A DNA stretch of 64,000 bases, from the NCBI RefSeq assembly GCF_026625785.1, contig NZ_CP113063.1:1302001-1366000 (forward strand), given 5' to 3'. Origin of the DNA: Gordonia sp. SL306 (lineage in GTDB: Bacteria; Actinomycetota; Actinomycetes; Mycobacteriales; Mycobacteriaceae). Positions 8,786 to 17,111 of this stretch are shown one piece after another. Both the position numbers and the translations under genes were made by a program. The notes below the pieces were generated by a model. The model was not told the origin of the DNA, did no database searches, and was given only the letters and a program-made list of their open reading frames with translations. Positions within the stretch are counted from its first letter, which is position 1, and each line of letters begins with the position of its first letter.

Positions 8786-8870
8786 CTCCGCGACTCGCCC
8801 GGCGTGTGAACTCCCAGCAAGCCCAATGCCACCGACATCCCGGCCGTACCTGCGTGGCAGGATCGATCTC

Positions 8871-9740
8871 GTGGCAACCCCGAAGCAGTGGCTAGAAGGC
8901 GCGCGCCCTCGCACGCTGCCCAATGCGATCGCGCCGGTCGTCGTCGGCGTGGGAGCGGTGCGCGACCTCGGCGATGTCGTGTGGTGGAAGGCAGTACTCG
9001 CACTCCTGGTCGCGGTCGCGTTCATCATCGGCGTGAACTTCGCCAACGATTACTCCGACGGAATCCGCGGCACCGACGACGATCGGGTCGGTCCGATGCG
9101 ACTGGTCGGGTCCGGGGCAGCGTCGCCGGGTGCGGTGAAGCGCGCCGCGTTCGCCTGCTTCGCGGTCGGCGCGATCTGCGGGTTGGCGCTGGCCATCAGC
9201 ACTGCCTGGTGGCTGGTCGTGGTGGGCGCCATCTGTATCGCCGGCGCCTGGTTCTACACCGGCGGCAACAAACCGTACGGCTACATCGGACTCGGCGAGA
9301 TCGCCGTGTTCGTCTTCTTCGGGCTGGTTGCGGTGCTCGGCACGCAATACGTGGTCGGTGACACCGTCGACTGGGTCGGGCTGCTGTGCGCGATCGCGAT
9401 CGGCTCCATCTCGTCGGCCGTGCTGGTGGTCAACAATCTGCGCGACATCCCCAGCGATACCGAGTCCGGCAAGGTCACCCTCGCGGTTCGGCTGGGCGAC
9501 AAGAAGACCCGCATCTTCTTCGGCGTACTCCTCGCCGTTCCACTCGTGGTGAGCCTTGCACTCATCGCCGCGACCCCCTGGGCACTGCTCGGCCTGCTCG
9601 CGGCTCCGCTGGTGTGGCTCGCCTACAAACCCGTGCGGGCGGGCGCACTTGGTCCCGGGCTGATCCCGGCGCTCGGCGGCACCGGGCAGGCCATGCTCGC
9701 GTGGGCGGTGTTGTCGGCGGTCGGTCTGATGATCAGCTGA
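8871..9740 (+). CDS. menA: 1,4-dihydroxy-2-naphthoate polyprenyltransferase
   Basis: 289 residues from the GTG at 8871, matching the length and N-terminus of mycobacterial MenA (Rv0534c); the frame is open to an ATG at 8826. The enzyme attaches the polyprenyl chain to 1,4-dihydroxy-2-naphthoate in the membrane, giving demethylmenaquinone. The signature [21 protein letters not shown] opens the protein. The first Asp-rich motif is [20 protein letters not shown] near residues 57-76, and the second is [14 protein letters not shown] near 188-201. About eight or nine transmembrane helices are visible. It is a single gene here, followed by genes on the opposite strand. Confidence 0.95.
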   Translation: MATPKQWLEGARPRTLPNAIAPVVVGVGAVRDLGDVVWWKAVLALLVAVAFIIGVNFANDYSDGIRGTDDDRVGPMRLVGSGAASPGAVKRAAFACFAVGAICGLALAISTAWWLVVVGAICIAGAWFYTGGNKPYGYIGLGEIAVFVFFGLVAVLGTQYVVGDTVDWVGLLCAIAIGSISSAVLVVNNLRDIPSDTESGKVTLAVRLGDKKTRIFFGVLLAVPLVVSLALIAATPWALLGLLAAPLVWLAYKPVRAGALGPGLIPALGGTGQAMLAWAVLSAVGLMIS

Positions 9741-9767
9741 TCGAGATTCCCCGCCGCCACCTATCGG

Positions 9768-10034
9768 TCACGGCTTGTACCGGGCGATCATGCCCTCCAG
9801 CCATTCGACGCCGACCGGGTTGGCACTGTGCACCCGAACCTCCTCCGGCCACACCCCGTGTTCACACATCCACAACACGATGGGCCGCGTGGTGTCGTCA
9901 CCGCCGAGATCGTGATCGAGTGAGAGCTCCTCGACCGGTTCTGATCCACTCAGCGCGTCGATGGCAGCTGCGCTCGTGGTGCACCATGTCCAGCCGTCGG
10001 GGGCCGGGCGGAGGTCGTCGACCCAGAGTTTCAT
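9768..10034 (-). CDS. Small receiver-like protein of the cREC (cyclic-phosphate processing) family
   Basis: An 88-residue stand-alone domain. It begins MKLWVDDLRPAPDGW, has SLDHDLGGDD in the middle and VRVHSANPVGVEWLEGMI at the end. The DDxRP and LDHDLG acid clusters match the compact receiver-like domain termed cREC, predicted by comparative genomics to process cyclic phosphates, possibly in RNA repair. It is not a phospho-receiver paired with a histidine kinase: none is nearby. It lies 54 bases downstream of the SOS-boxed gene on the same strand, so the two may be co-transcribed. Family assignment is good; the biochemical role is inferred. Confidence 0.75.
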   Translation of the reverse strand: MKLWVDDLRPAPDGWTWCTTSAAAIDALSGSEPVEELSLDHDLGGDDTTRPIVLWMCEHGVWPEEVRVHSANPVGVEWLEGMIARYKP

Positions 10035-10088
10035 CCGACCACGGTGGCAGACTCACAGGTCCGGGGCGAATGAATATCTGCGCTCCCC

Positions 10089-10418
10089 TCACCTACCTCG
10101 GCGCTGCCCCTGCGGAGGAGCCGTATCCGCCGGCCGCAATGCCCAGCCCGGCACCCAGTGCGTCACCTTCTCCTGCCGGTCCTTGGCGGTGATCGTGTAG
10201 GTGACCTTGCCGTACCACTCGCCCCATTCCGACCGGGCCCACGCCGTGAGCACACCGAGGTGCACCGACCGGATCTGCAGACCATCCGGAAAGTACTCGC
10301 CGGTGTAGTGCGGGGTCTGCGGATACAGGGCGTTCAGGTCGACGAGCACGGCCTTGTGGCCGACCGGGAAGTACACCGGTCGTCGTGGTTGGCCGCTGTC
10401 GCCGCCGATCCACTTCAT
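10089..10418 (-). CDS. Hypothetical protein under a LexA box
   Basis: 109 residues starting MKWIGGDSG; a GTG two codons earlier (10424) is an alternative. It has no signal peptide or membrane span. The middle reads as a beta-rich domain (YFPVGHKAVLVDLNALYPQ, GEWYGKVTYTITAKDR). It ends with a disordered basic tail. I do not recognise the family. A perfect SOS box lies only 10 bases upstream of the ATG, so transcription probably begins within or next to the box and the mRNA has a very short leader. The cREC gene follows on the same strand. A DNA-damage-linked role is inferred from the box alone. Confidence 0.7.
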   Translation of the reverse strand: MKWIGGDSGQPRRPVYFPVGHKAVLVDLNALYPQTPHYTGEYFPDGLQIRSVHLGVLTAWARSEWGEWYGKVTYTITAKDRQEKVTHWVPGWALRPADTAPPQGQRRGR

Positions 10419-10427
10419 GCTCACATG

Positions 10428-10443
10428 TCGAACACTAGTTCGA
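10428..10443. promoter_or_regulatory. LexA (SOS) box before the gene at 10089-10418
   Basis: TCGAACACTAGTTCGA is an exact TCGAAC-N4-GTTCGA palindrome. It lies immediately upstream of the minus-strand start at 10418 or 10424. Nothing starts rightwards from it, so it belongs to the minus-strand unit. Confidence 0.85.
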
Positions 10444-10658
10444 ATAACGTACATCGACAAGCCGGCCCCACCCCGGCCGGGTGGCGGGCTACTCAGCTCG
10501 ATCTGGTGACCCGAAGGGGCGTGATCTCGCCGCGCCGCGCGGACGGTACAGGCGGAATCCACAACAAGTCACCCAGCCTCACGTGAGCCACATCTGTTGC
10601 GCAGCAACACATTCGGAAATGACAACATCCGCAGATGGCCATATCTCACAATGCAACA

Positions 10659-10700
10659 GATCGGCCGGCCGCCCTCGATCACGAGGACGACCGGCCGATC
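10659..10700 (-). terminator. Hairpin after the Clp-N gene
   Basis: GATCGGCCGG (10659-10668) pairs perfectly with CCGGCCGATC (10691-10700) across a 22-base loop that itself contains a small CTCG/CGAG stem. It lies 43 bases beyond the stop of the minus-strand Clp-N gene. There is no strong U run, as is usual in high-GC actinobacteria. The rest of 10444-10743 shows no gene. Confidence 0.6.
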
Positions 10701-10743
10701 ATCGTGTGCCGCTGGGCGTCACCGCCCGAGCGTCACACCGGCG

Positions 10744-11661
10744 TCACACGCCGGCATCGACCTCCGGCAGGCTCGCCAGTACGGCGGCCTTGAGATCGTC
10801 GGCACTGGTGGCCGACGCGATGACGGCGCGCGATGCGTCGTCACCGGCGTCGATGATGCCGATCAGGAGGTACTCAGGACGCAGCCGCCGGTCGCCGCGC
10901 TCACGCGCGAGTTCCACGGCCTTTCCGAAAACGTCTCGGGTCTCGGCGGCGAAACGTGGGCGCGACCCACGGCCACGCGGTCCGCGTCGTCCGCGACCCG
11001 GTTCCCAGGGCCCCTCGTCGTCGGCGAACGGCCCACCCGGGCCAAAGGGTCCCGGACCGAAGCCGCCGCGGCCGAAGCCTTCCGGACCGAAGCCCGGTCC
11101 GCCGGGGCCGAATCCACCGGGCCCAAAGCCGCCGGGGCCGAAGCCCTCAGGACCGAACCCTTCGGGATCGCACCCGTCCGGACGAGGTCCACGACCCCGA
11201 TGTGGGCCATGTCCGTGCCGGTGCCCCCGGCCCCGTCCGCGGCCATCGGGCCCGCCGCGGCCGCGTCGGCCGTATCCGCGGTCCGGGCGCTCGGCCCAGC
11301 CCTCGGATACGTCTTCACCGAATCGGCCGCGGACGGCCTCGCGCACCTTGTCGAGGTCGATGCCGATGCTGCGCAGGGCATCTCGGTCCTCGTCATAGCG
11401 TTGCTTCGCCGATTCCTCGGCGCCGGCGTCGGCGGCCTCGGCGGTGTCGTCGTGCTCGGCGTGATACTTCTGCGCCGCCTCGCGTGCCGACGTCAGGGTC
11501 AGACCCTGCTCGCCGAGCAGCGTGAACAGCGGACTCCGGGCGTTGCAGAGCATGCCCAGGATGAGGTGATCGTTGCCGAGTTGCCGGTGACCCAGGTCGC
11601 CGGCCTCCTGCATGGCGAAAGCCAGCAGCATTCTGTCATCACGGTTGAATCGCTCAAACAT
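10744..11661 (-). CDS. Clp N-terminal-repeat protein with Gly/Phe/Pro-rich linker
   Basis: 305 residues from the ATG at 11661, which has AAGGAG 9 bases upstream. The N-terminal repeat (FERFNRDDRMLLAFAMQEAG, NDHLILGMLC) is a Clp-N motif like the substrate- or adaptor-binding domain of ClpA/ClpC. Residues about 130-235 form a low-complexity region of GRGRGHRHGHG followed by many GFGPGG / GPEGFGP repeats. A second Clp-N half follows (DVFGKAVELARERGD, LRPEYLLIGIIDAGDD). There is no AAA+ ATPase, so this is not a Clp unfoldase; a chaperone-adaptor, scaffold or stress-sensing role is inferred. It overlaps the upstream HTH gene by 8 bases and is surely translated from the same mRNA. Confidence 0.85.
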   Translation of the reverse strand: MFERFNRDDRMLLAFAMQEAGDLGHRQLGNDHLILGMLCNARSPLFTLLGEQGLTLTSAREAAQKYHAEHDDTAEAADAGAEESAKQRYDEDRDALRSIGIDLDKVREAVRGRFGEDVSEGWAERPDRGYGRRGRGGPDGRGRGRGHRHGHGPHRGRGPRPDGCDPEGFGPEGFGPGGFGPGGFGPGGPGFGPEGFGRGGFGPGPFGPGGPFADDEGPWEPGRGRRGPRGRGSRPRFAAETRDVFGKAVELARERGDRRLRPEYLLIGIIDAGDDASRAVIASATSADDLKAAVLASLPEVDAGV

Positions 11662-11944
11662 TGTTGATGTCTCCTTCTGGCCCGCTCGCGCGGGCCTCAC
11701 GTTGTGAATGTTTCTGGTGCACGGCTTGGCGGCTGATCTGCAGAACTTCTGCGATCGACTGCCAGCTCCATCCGTTGGCGCGGGCATTGGCGACCTGGAC
11801 GTCCTCGAGACGGTCGGCCAGGGTTCGCAGCGCCCGAACCGCGGCCAGCCCCCGGGCGGGGTCGCTGCTCGCGGCGTCACCCGCGAGGTCGGCGCCAGTG
11901 GCGTCGGCATGTGCCGTATGGGTCGGATTCTCTTCGTCGTGCAT
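11654..11944 (-). CDS. Small helix-turn-helix regulator paired with the Clp-N protein
   Basis: 96 residues. The first 30 are acidic and disordered. Then comes AALRTLADRLEDVQVANARANG and a C-terminal helix-turn-helix, WSWQSIAEVLQISRQAVHQKHS, of the sigma-70 region 4 / RNA-polymerase-sigma-like type found in many short actinobacterial regulators. Its stop lies within the start region of the Clp-N gene (8-base overlap), so the two are translationally coupled. Its promoter carries repeated TTGACA/TGTCAA half-sites, which suggests autoregulation. Clp-N/HTH pairs like this recur in actinobacteria; the Clp-N partner may control the regulator's activity, but that is inference. Confidence 0.82.
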   Translation of the reverse strand: MHDEENPTHTAHADATGADLAGDAASSDPARGLAAVRALRTLADRLEDVQVANARANGWSWQSIAEVLQISRQAVHQKHSQREARASGPEGDINNV

Positions 11945-11945
11945 G

Positions 11946-11991
11946 TTGTCAGGTTATGTTGACATCAACCCGTTGTCAAGAATTATTGACA
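11946..11991 (-). promoter_or_regulatory. Promoter with nested TTGACA palindromes for the HTH/Clp-N operon
   Basis: Read on the minus strand, a consensus -35 TTGACA (11979-11974) is followed after exactly 17 bases by TAACCT (11956-11951) as -10, just ahead of the ATG at 11944. The -35 lies inside overlapping inverted repeats. On the plus strand they read TTGACA at 11959-11964, TGTCAA at 11974-11979 and TTGACA at 11986-11991, with a partial TTGTCAGG at 11946-11953. The alternating half-sites look like an operator, probably for the HTH protein itself. Confidence 0.7.
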
Positions 11992-12021
11992 GAGAATCTT
12001 CGCAAGCTGCTGACGAACGGC

Positions 12022-13809
12022 TCACCAGGGCAAACGCAGTGGGATGTCCGGGATGGGACCCGGCAGGTCGATGTCGCCGTCGAGCAGATCACCGAGCGGA
12101 CCGAGACCGTCCCTGATTATCTGCTTGCCACCCTCCACCACGATGTCGAGCAGCCCCTCGGCGTACGGATCGGTGGGCCGGTCGGGCGCGCGCTCGACGT
12201 ATGGGGTGGGTTCGTCGCCGTTGATGACCCGGACGATGTTCCGGAAAGCGTCGGAGTTCGGGTCGTGCCAGTAGGAGCCGTGCGAGCTGGTGCCCTCGAT
12301 CAGGGTGCGGTGTCCGTTCGCGTCGGGCCCGGTGAATCCGGTGTCCATCCGGACGACCCCCGCCGCGGTGTCGGGGTCGGAACCATGCGGATTGCCCGGC
12401 ACCGACTGGACGTACTGGATCGGGTCGCCCGGGGCCGTCAGCGAATATCGCTCGACCTCGGGGTTCGGGTTGCGCCACGGTCCGTCGAATACGCCGGTAC
12501 CCGCCGACGACGCGTAGACGACCCGGTCGGCACGCAACCCCAGTTGTTCGGCCGAACCGACCACCGATCCGCCGTAGGAGAATCCGATGAACGTCGTCGT
12601 CGCCTCCGGCGCGCGCTGCGCGAGCTCGGCGTCGAGGGCCGCCCCGAATCCGACAAGACGTGGAGCCATGTCCCGCGCGAAACCGGTCTCGACTGCGGAG
12701 TCGTCGATCGACTCCCCGAGGCCCGATCCGATACCGAGAAGGCCGGCGACCGCTCCCCTGCCGACTGCGTCGGGCAGCCCCTCGAAGCCGACCTTCTGTG
12801 GCAGGTCACCGTCGAGGTAGACGAACACGGGTCCGCCGGTTCGCTGTGCGAGATCTTGTGCAACGCCGTAGGATTCCGCGCTCCGATTCATCGAGCTACG
12901 CGTTCCGGGGACGTAGACGGTGGCGTTGCGGGTGCCCGATCCCAGTCCGCCGACCATCTCGATGAACCGTCCCTCGGCGGTGTTGTCGAAGGCGATGAAC
13001 CTGCGTTCCGCGGTCCCGTCGGGACTCCGCTTCGCGAACTCCTCGAGCACTGCCGCACGCGGACCTGCCGCCCGGCCAGCCTGCCGCTCCTCGGTCAACG
13101 CGTTCCGGATGTTGATCTCGTTGGCGTCTGCGCGGGTGTCGAAGTCGACGCCGTCGAGGTTGCCGATGGTCTGGGGATCGGCATGCATGACCCGGCGGCG
13201 GTCGTCCGCGGCCATGCGCGACCACAGTTCCCGGCGCTCGACCGCTGTCATGCTCCGCAGCGTTGCCACCACTTCGTCGGGATTCACGTTGTGTCCATTG
13301 GAGAACCGGGGCACTGGTTGGCCGGTTCGCGTGGCGGCGAGTTCACCGGCAAGTCGTTCGAGGCGCGCACCATGGTCGTCGTCGAGCTGCCCGACCACCT
13401 CGAGCGCCCTCATGATCGCCACCTCGAGCGCCTGGGCGTCAGTCTCTTTCGACATGTCGACGCGCACCACCTCGCCGAGATCGGTGACGACGAATCCGCC
13501 CGCGAGCGCGGCGTCGACCAATCGGAGCACGAGTTCGCGTGCATGGGTCAGATCGGCGCCGGCGTCCTCGGCCTCGTCGGCGATCCGGTTCAGGATGTTG
13601 CGGATCTCGTGCACGTTCCCGCGCTCCCGAGCGACGGTCAGGTCTGCCGCACAACGGCTCTCGCCACACCAACCCGACGTGGCGTCGAGAGCACGGATCA
13701 CCCCATCCATCGCGTTGTCGAGGGTTGCCGCCGCTGACTCGGCGACCGCTCCCGCCTCACTGACCCGATGGGTGTTCCATTCGCGCAGTTCGGGGATCGT
13801 CGGACGCAT
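12022..13809 (-). CDS. DUF1023 alpha/beta hydrolase
   Basis: About 595 residues from the ATG at 13809; the frame is open further upstream but that would bury the neighbouring gene. The N-terminal 300 residues are helical (RPTIPELREW, RILNRIADEAEDAGAD), and the C-terminal half is the DUF1023 alpha/beta-hydrolase domain. FIAFDNTAEGRFIEMVGG is followed by VYVPGTRSSM, and the nucleophile elbow is GFSYGGSVVGSAE. The acid/His end reads DTGFTGPD and later SHGSYWHD. No signal peptide is visible. The gene starts one base into the stop of the small upstream gene (TGATG overlap), so the two products are coupled. Such pairs resemble type-VII-secretion-associated toxin/partner arrangements, but no ESX locus is visible here and the substrate is unknown. 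Confidence 0.82.
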   Translation of the reverse strand: MRPTIPELREWNTHRVSEAGAVAESAAATLDNAMDGVIRALDATSGWCGESRCAADLTVARERGNVHEIRNILNRIADEAEDAGADLTHARELVLRLVDAALAGGFVVTDLGEVVRVDMSKETDAQALEVAIMRALEVVGQLDDDHGARLERLAGELAATRTGQPVPRFSNGHNVNPDEVVATLRSMTAVERRELWSRMAADDRRRVMHADPQTIGNLDGVDFDTRADANEINIRNALTEERQAGRAAGPRAAVLEEFAKRSPDGTAERRFIAFDNTAEGRFIEMVGGLGSGTRNATVYVPGTRSSMNRSAESYGVAQDLAQRTGGPVFVYLDGDLPQKVGFEGLPDAVGRGAVAGLLGIGSGLGESIDDSAVETGFARDMAPRLVGFGAALDAELAQRAPEATTTFIGFSYGGSVVGSAEQLGLRADRVVYASSAGTGVFDGPWRNPNPEVERYSLTAPGDPIQYVQSVPGNPHGSDPDTAAGVVRMDTGFTGPDANGHRTLIEGTSSHGSYWHDPNSDAFRNIVRVINGDEPTPYVERAPDRPTDPYAEGLLDIVVEGGKQIIRDGLGPLGDLLDGDIDLPGPIPDIPLRLPW

Positions 13810-14126
13810 CAAGGTCTGGAGGGGTCTCTGAAGGATGTCGCGGCCGCACGATCCTCGCTGTCCGAGTCGATCCGCAGGCGATGCAGAGTCATCCCTATTG
13901 CCTCCAGCCGGTCGGCGACCGCGGCAGTCGCGTTCCTGGCTGCCACTGCTGCGGCCCGCAATGCCAACGCCACCCGGCTCGACGGGCACGAAACATGCTC
14001 CAGCGCTCCGAGATCAACGTCTCGGATCACCGTCGCCTGCGAGCGCCACGCATTCGCTGCGCTTGCGACCTCCTCGGGCCGGATACCGAAGCCGGGAGAT
14101 GTCGGGTATCGCCGATCCGATGCCAT
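13809..14126 (-). CDS. Small helical WXG/EspC-like partner of the DUF1023 hydrolase
   Basis: 105 residues from the ATG at 14126. After MASDRRYPTSPGFGIRPEEV come two long amphipathic helices (EVASAANAWRSQATVIRD, VALALRAAAVAARNATA) and LEAIGMTLHRLRIDSD. The size, the Trp in AANAW and the helical hairpin are reminiscent of WXG100/EspC-like proteins carried on type VII secretion substrates. No clear YxxxD/E export signal is visible. The stop TGA overlaps the hydrolase ATG by one base. It probably chaperones or is fused functionally to the hydrolase; this is inferred from coupling. Confidence 0.65.
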   Translation of the reverse strand: MASDRRYPTSPGFGIRPEEVASAANAWRSQATVIRDVDLGALEHVSCPSSRVALALRAAAVAARNATAAVADRLEAIGMTLHRLRIDSDSEDRAAATSFRDPSRP

Positions 14127-14294
14127 CGTCGACCTCCTTCGAAACGGATCGGCGCAACGCCGATGGGGCATGTCTGGAGATACGACGCAGTGCACGTCGT
14201 CGGGGTTCCATGAGCGCCGGTTGTCCACAGATGTGTCACGAGCGCGGTTGGTCGGCGCATCCGCCGGTGATACTCATCGCCATGAAGTACATAG

Positions 14295-14480
14295 GAAGAC
14301 CGACGACGCTATCGCAAAGCAGCCGAATATGGTTATCTCACACTGCGTTTCACCTACACGGCAGTCACGACCGGGTGGGAGGACGCGGAGGGACAGGTGC
14401 TCGCGATCGTGCGCGAGGGTCGCCATCTGCGGCGAGGCAAGAAGAAGACTGACATCAGGATCACCTCACCGGACCAATGA
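14295..14480 (+). pseudogene. C-terminal remnant of a DUF559 (restriction-fold) gene
   Basis: Sixty-one codons read EDRRRYRKAAEYGYLTLRFTY to a TGA at 14478-14480, preceded by an in-frame TAG. This is the C-terminal core of DUF559 proteins. The gene at 29214-30057 has the equivalent EKDRRRDEEAARLGYVTLRF. There is no start and no N-terminal winged-helix half. The short upstream frame reading YHRHEVHRKTD may be the shifted continuation of the same gene. It is a fossil of an AbiEi/DUF559-type gene. Confidence 0.6.
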
Positions 14481-14514
14481 GCACACTATGTGGACAACGC
14501 CCGGCTGAGGTGAT
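14460..14514 (-). terminator. Weak hairpin after the ABC permease gene
   Basis: ATCACCTCA (14460-14468) pairs with TGAGGTGAT (14506-14514) across a 37-base loop, starting 21 bases beyond the permease stop. It overlaps the DUF559 remnant. The long loop makes it only a candidate. Confidence 0.3.
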
Positions 14515-14534
14515 GCTGATGTCGCCGGAGCCGA

Positions 14535-17111
14535 CTACTCGGTCAGAATCGACTCGCTGATGTTCATCCGGGACGCCCGCTGGGCCGGCACCAGTGCCCC
14601 GACGATGCAGAGCGCACAGGCGACGCCGACGAACAGCAGCGTCGACGGTCGGGGCGAGTACGCGATCTCGATCGACGTTGTCGCGGAGAGGATCTTGTCG
14701 GAGAGGAAGTGCAGCGCACTGCCCAGCACCAGCCCGGTGACCGAGCCGATCAGCGCGATGCCGGCCGCCTCGGCCACCACCATCCGCGAGATGAACCGGC
14801 GCGATGCGCCCATCGCCCGCAGCACCCCGAGTTCTCGCCGACGCTCGATCACGGAGAGCAGCAAGGTGTTCAGCAGTGCGACTGCGGCCGCGAGCGCCAC
14901 GATCCACTGGATGGCGATGGTGAACGCACCTGCCTGCTGGGCCTGCTCCTGGGCGGCCGACAAGGCCTCCGCTCCCGACTCCACGGTGACGGCCTGGCCC
15001 CCGACCGACGGGTTGGCCGCCGCGACCGCATCGAGCCGCTCCCGGATCTGGGTCTGGTCGGCGTTCGGGTCGGTGGAGACCTGCAGGTAGGTGTTGTAGG
15101 GGCGGTCGAACCAGTCGGAGAGCACCGTGTTCGACATCGCCGCGGTACCCGAGCCCATCGAGATGTAGTTGACGGTCTCGATAACGGGGACGTCGCGGTA
15201 GCCGCTCGGGGTGGCCAGCCGCAGGGTGTCGCCCGCGTGCGCGTCGAGGGTCCGGGCGAGCACGTTCGACAACAGGATGCCATCGCCGGCCAGAACCCGC
15301 TGCAGCGCTTGCGGACTGGCCTTCTTCACAAACGGCGCCAACGATCCCGGCTCGAGTCCCTGCACGTATACCGCGGCCTCGCCGATGTTGAGGCTGGCCC
15401 AGTGAGCGCCGACAACCTTCGTCACGCCCGGCACCTTCGCCACCTCGGACTCGATCTCCGACGACATCGGCGGCCCGGTCGGCAGGCCACCGCCGGCGTC
15501 GGACGACAAATAGAAGTCGGGGTCCGCCAGACCGTCGAGCGAGTTCGATATCGACCCGACCAGGTTGTCGAGCGCGCCCGAGGTGCCCATACCGACTGCC
15601 ACGGCGACCGCGACGGTCATCAGGGTGGCCCAGGCGCGCCGCGGTGCGCGTTCGGTGTTCACCGCCGCGAGCTGTCCCGGCCCGCGGAACCGGCGCGTCA
15701 ACATCACGACCAATGCGACGAGTTGCTTGGTCAGCGCATAGCAGAGCAGAAGTCCGCCGACCGCGTAGACGGCCCCTGCCAGGATGGCGGGGCGGCCGGG
15801 CACGGTGGTCGCGACGAACCACGCCGCCACCAGCAGCACCGCCCCGACGACTCCGGAGATCCACACGGCGCGTCCGGGTTTCGTCGAGTTGTCGGCGACC
15901 TCACCGGCGATCATCGCCTCCACGGGTGACACCGCGAACACCGACCGCGCGGCCAGCGACGTCGCCGCCACACAGGCCACGACGCATGCGACGATCGCGA
16001 TCACCGGCGCGTACCCAGGCAGGTGATAGCTCACCGCGGTCGCCAAGGTATCCGTTTCGGCCTCGGGAATCCTGCCGATCGCCCACCGTCCCGCGAGGAT
16101 GCCGATGGGTACACCGATCAGCCCGCCGACGAATCCGAACAGCGCCGATTCGCCCAGGAGGTCGCCGACGAGATGTCCGCGCCGTGCGCCGAGCGCACGC
16201 ATCATCGCGAGCGACTGCCGACGTGACGCCACGGCCATGTTCATGGTGTTGAACACCAGGAAGCCCGCGATGACCAACGAGATGAGCGAGACGAGGAGGG
16301 TCGCGTCGCGGGTGACCGAACTGGCCACCTCTGCCTGCTTCGCGCGGAAATCCGGGTCGACGACCACGGCTCGGCCGTCGACGACTCGCGAGACGTCCGA
16401 CTTGAGGGCCGGGATGTCGACGCCCGGTTTCGCCACGATGAGGATCGAGTCGACCTTGTCGGCCCGCGACGCCAGGCGTTGCGCGAGGCCCAGATAGGCG
16501 AAGACGAAGTTGCCCTTGTTGAGTACCGCTGCCTTGTCACCCTCGACCACCGAGATGACCCGCACCGGAACGTCGTTGATGGTCAGTTGCTGACCTTTGC
16601 GCAATCCGGTCCCCGCACCGACGATGATGCCGTTCTCGAGATCCTGCTGTCCGATGCCCGAGGACTGTTGGGCCGAGACCGCTTGCCGCAGTTCGCCGGA
16701 CAGCGCGGTGACCCGGAAATCCGAACCCAGCAGAGCGGTCGTGCGGTTGTCGATCACCACCGAGTCACGGATGAGCGGCACCACCGACTTCGCCGCAGGC
16801 ACGCCGCCGCGGATCTCGCCGGCCAGCCCTTCGTCGATACCCGAGTCGGCGATCGACGCGACCTCCACCTGGGCGGTCCCGGTGATGGCCGCGTTCACCT
16901 GGCGCACCGACTCGGTCAACGACCCGTACAGGCCGAGCACCGAGATCAACAGTGCCGACGCGACGATCACCACCAGCAGCGACGTGGCGACCCGCAGTCG
17001 GTGGGTGCGGATCTCGCGGAGATTCAGCACCCGAATCCGCGACAACCCGGACGCGACCGAACGGAGCGGATTCGCCCGCCGGGCCGCGGAGCTCACCGGG
17101 CGAGCATTCAC
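14535..17111 (-). CDS. FtsX-like (MacB-type) ABC transporter permease
   Basis: 858 residues with the two-module layout of large actinobacterial FtsX-type permeases. A first membrane segment lies near residues 42-64, followed by a periplasmic MacB-PCD-like region ([30 protein letters not shown]). Three helices around 270-390 form the first FtsX domain, with the conserved [14 protein letters not shown]. Further helices lie near 420-520, then a second extracytoplasmic domain, and a second FtsX domain ends the protein, with [18 protein letters not shown]. Such permeases move lipids or lipoproteins rather than small solutes. The start overlaps the stop of the ATPase gene by four bases (ATGA). Its partner ATPase gene is frameshifted, so the transporter may be inactive. 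Confidence 0.9.
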   Translation of the reverse strand: MNARPVSSAARRANPLRSVASGLSRIRVLNLREIRTHRLRVATSLLVVIVASALLISVLGLYGSLTESVRQVNAAITGTAQVEVASIADSGIDEGLAGEIRGGVPAAKSVVPLIRDSVVIDNRTTALLGSDFRVTALSGELRQAVSAQQSSGIGQQDLENGIIVGAGTGLRKGQQLTINDVPVRVISVVEGDKAAVLNKGNFVFAYLGLAQRLASRADKVDSILIVAKPGVDIPALKSDVSRVVDGRAVVVDPDFRAKQAEVASSVTRDATLLVSLISLVIAGFLVFNTMNMAVASRRQSLAMMRALGARRGHLVGDLLGESALFGFVGGLIGVPIGILAGRWAIGRIPEAETDTLATAVSYHLPGYAPVIAIVACVVACVAATSLAARSVFAVSPVEAMIAGEVADNSTKPGRAVWISGVVGAVLLVAAWFVATTVPGRPAILAGAVYAVGGLLLCYALTKQLVALVVMLTRRFRGPGQLAAVNTERAPRRAWATLMTVAVAVAVGMGTSGALDNLVGSISNSLDGLADPDFYLSSDAGGGLPTGPPMSSEIESEVAKVPGVTKVVGAHWASLNIGEAAVYVQGLEPGSLAPFVKKASPQALQRVLAGDGILLSNVLARTLDAHAGDTLRLATPSGYRDVPVIETVNYISMGSGTAAMSNTVLSDWFDRPYNTYLQVSTDPNADQTQIRERLDAVAAANPSVGGQAVTVESGAEALSAAQEQAQQAGAFTIAIQWIVALAAAVALLNTLLLSVIERRRELGVLRAMGASRRFISRMVVAEAAGIALIGSVTGLVLGSALHFLSDKILSATTSIEIAYSPRPSTLLFVGVACALCIVGALVPAQRASRMNISESILTE

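Noticed and set aside
11040..11170. Repeats that might be a CRISPR array
   Set aside because: They are imperfect, continuous and in frame, and encode the GFGPGG linker of the Clp-N protein. There are no spacers and no cas genes.
11911..13737. 608-codon open frame on the plus strand
   Set aside because: It is wholly antisense to the DUF1023 hydrolase gene, shows no domain and has the Asp/Val/Gly-rich composition of a high-GC antisense shadow.
14709..15929. 406-codon open frame on the plus strand
   Set aside because: It is antisense to the FtsX-type permease, and its Arg/Gln/His/Asp-rich text is a typical shadow. The permease on the other strand has clear membrane segments.
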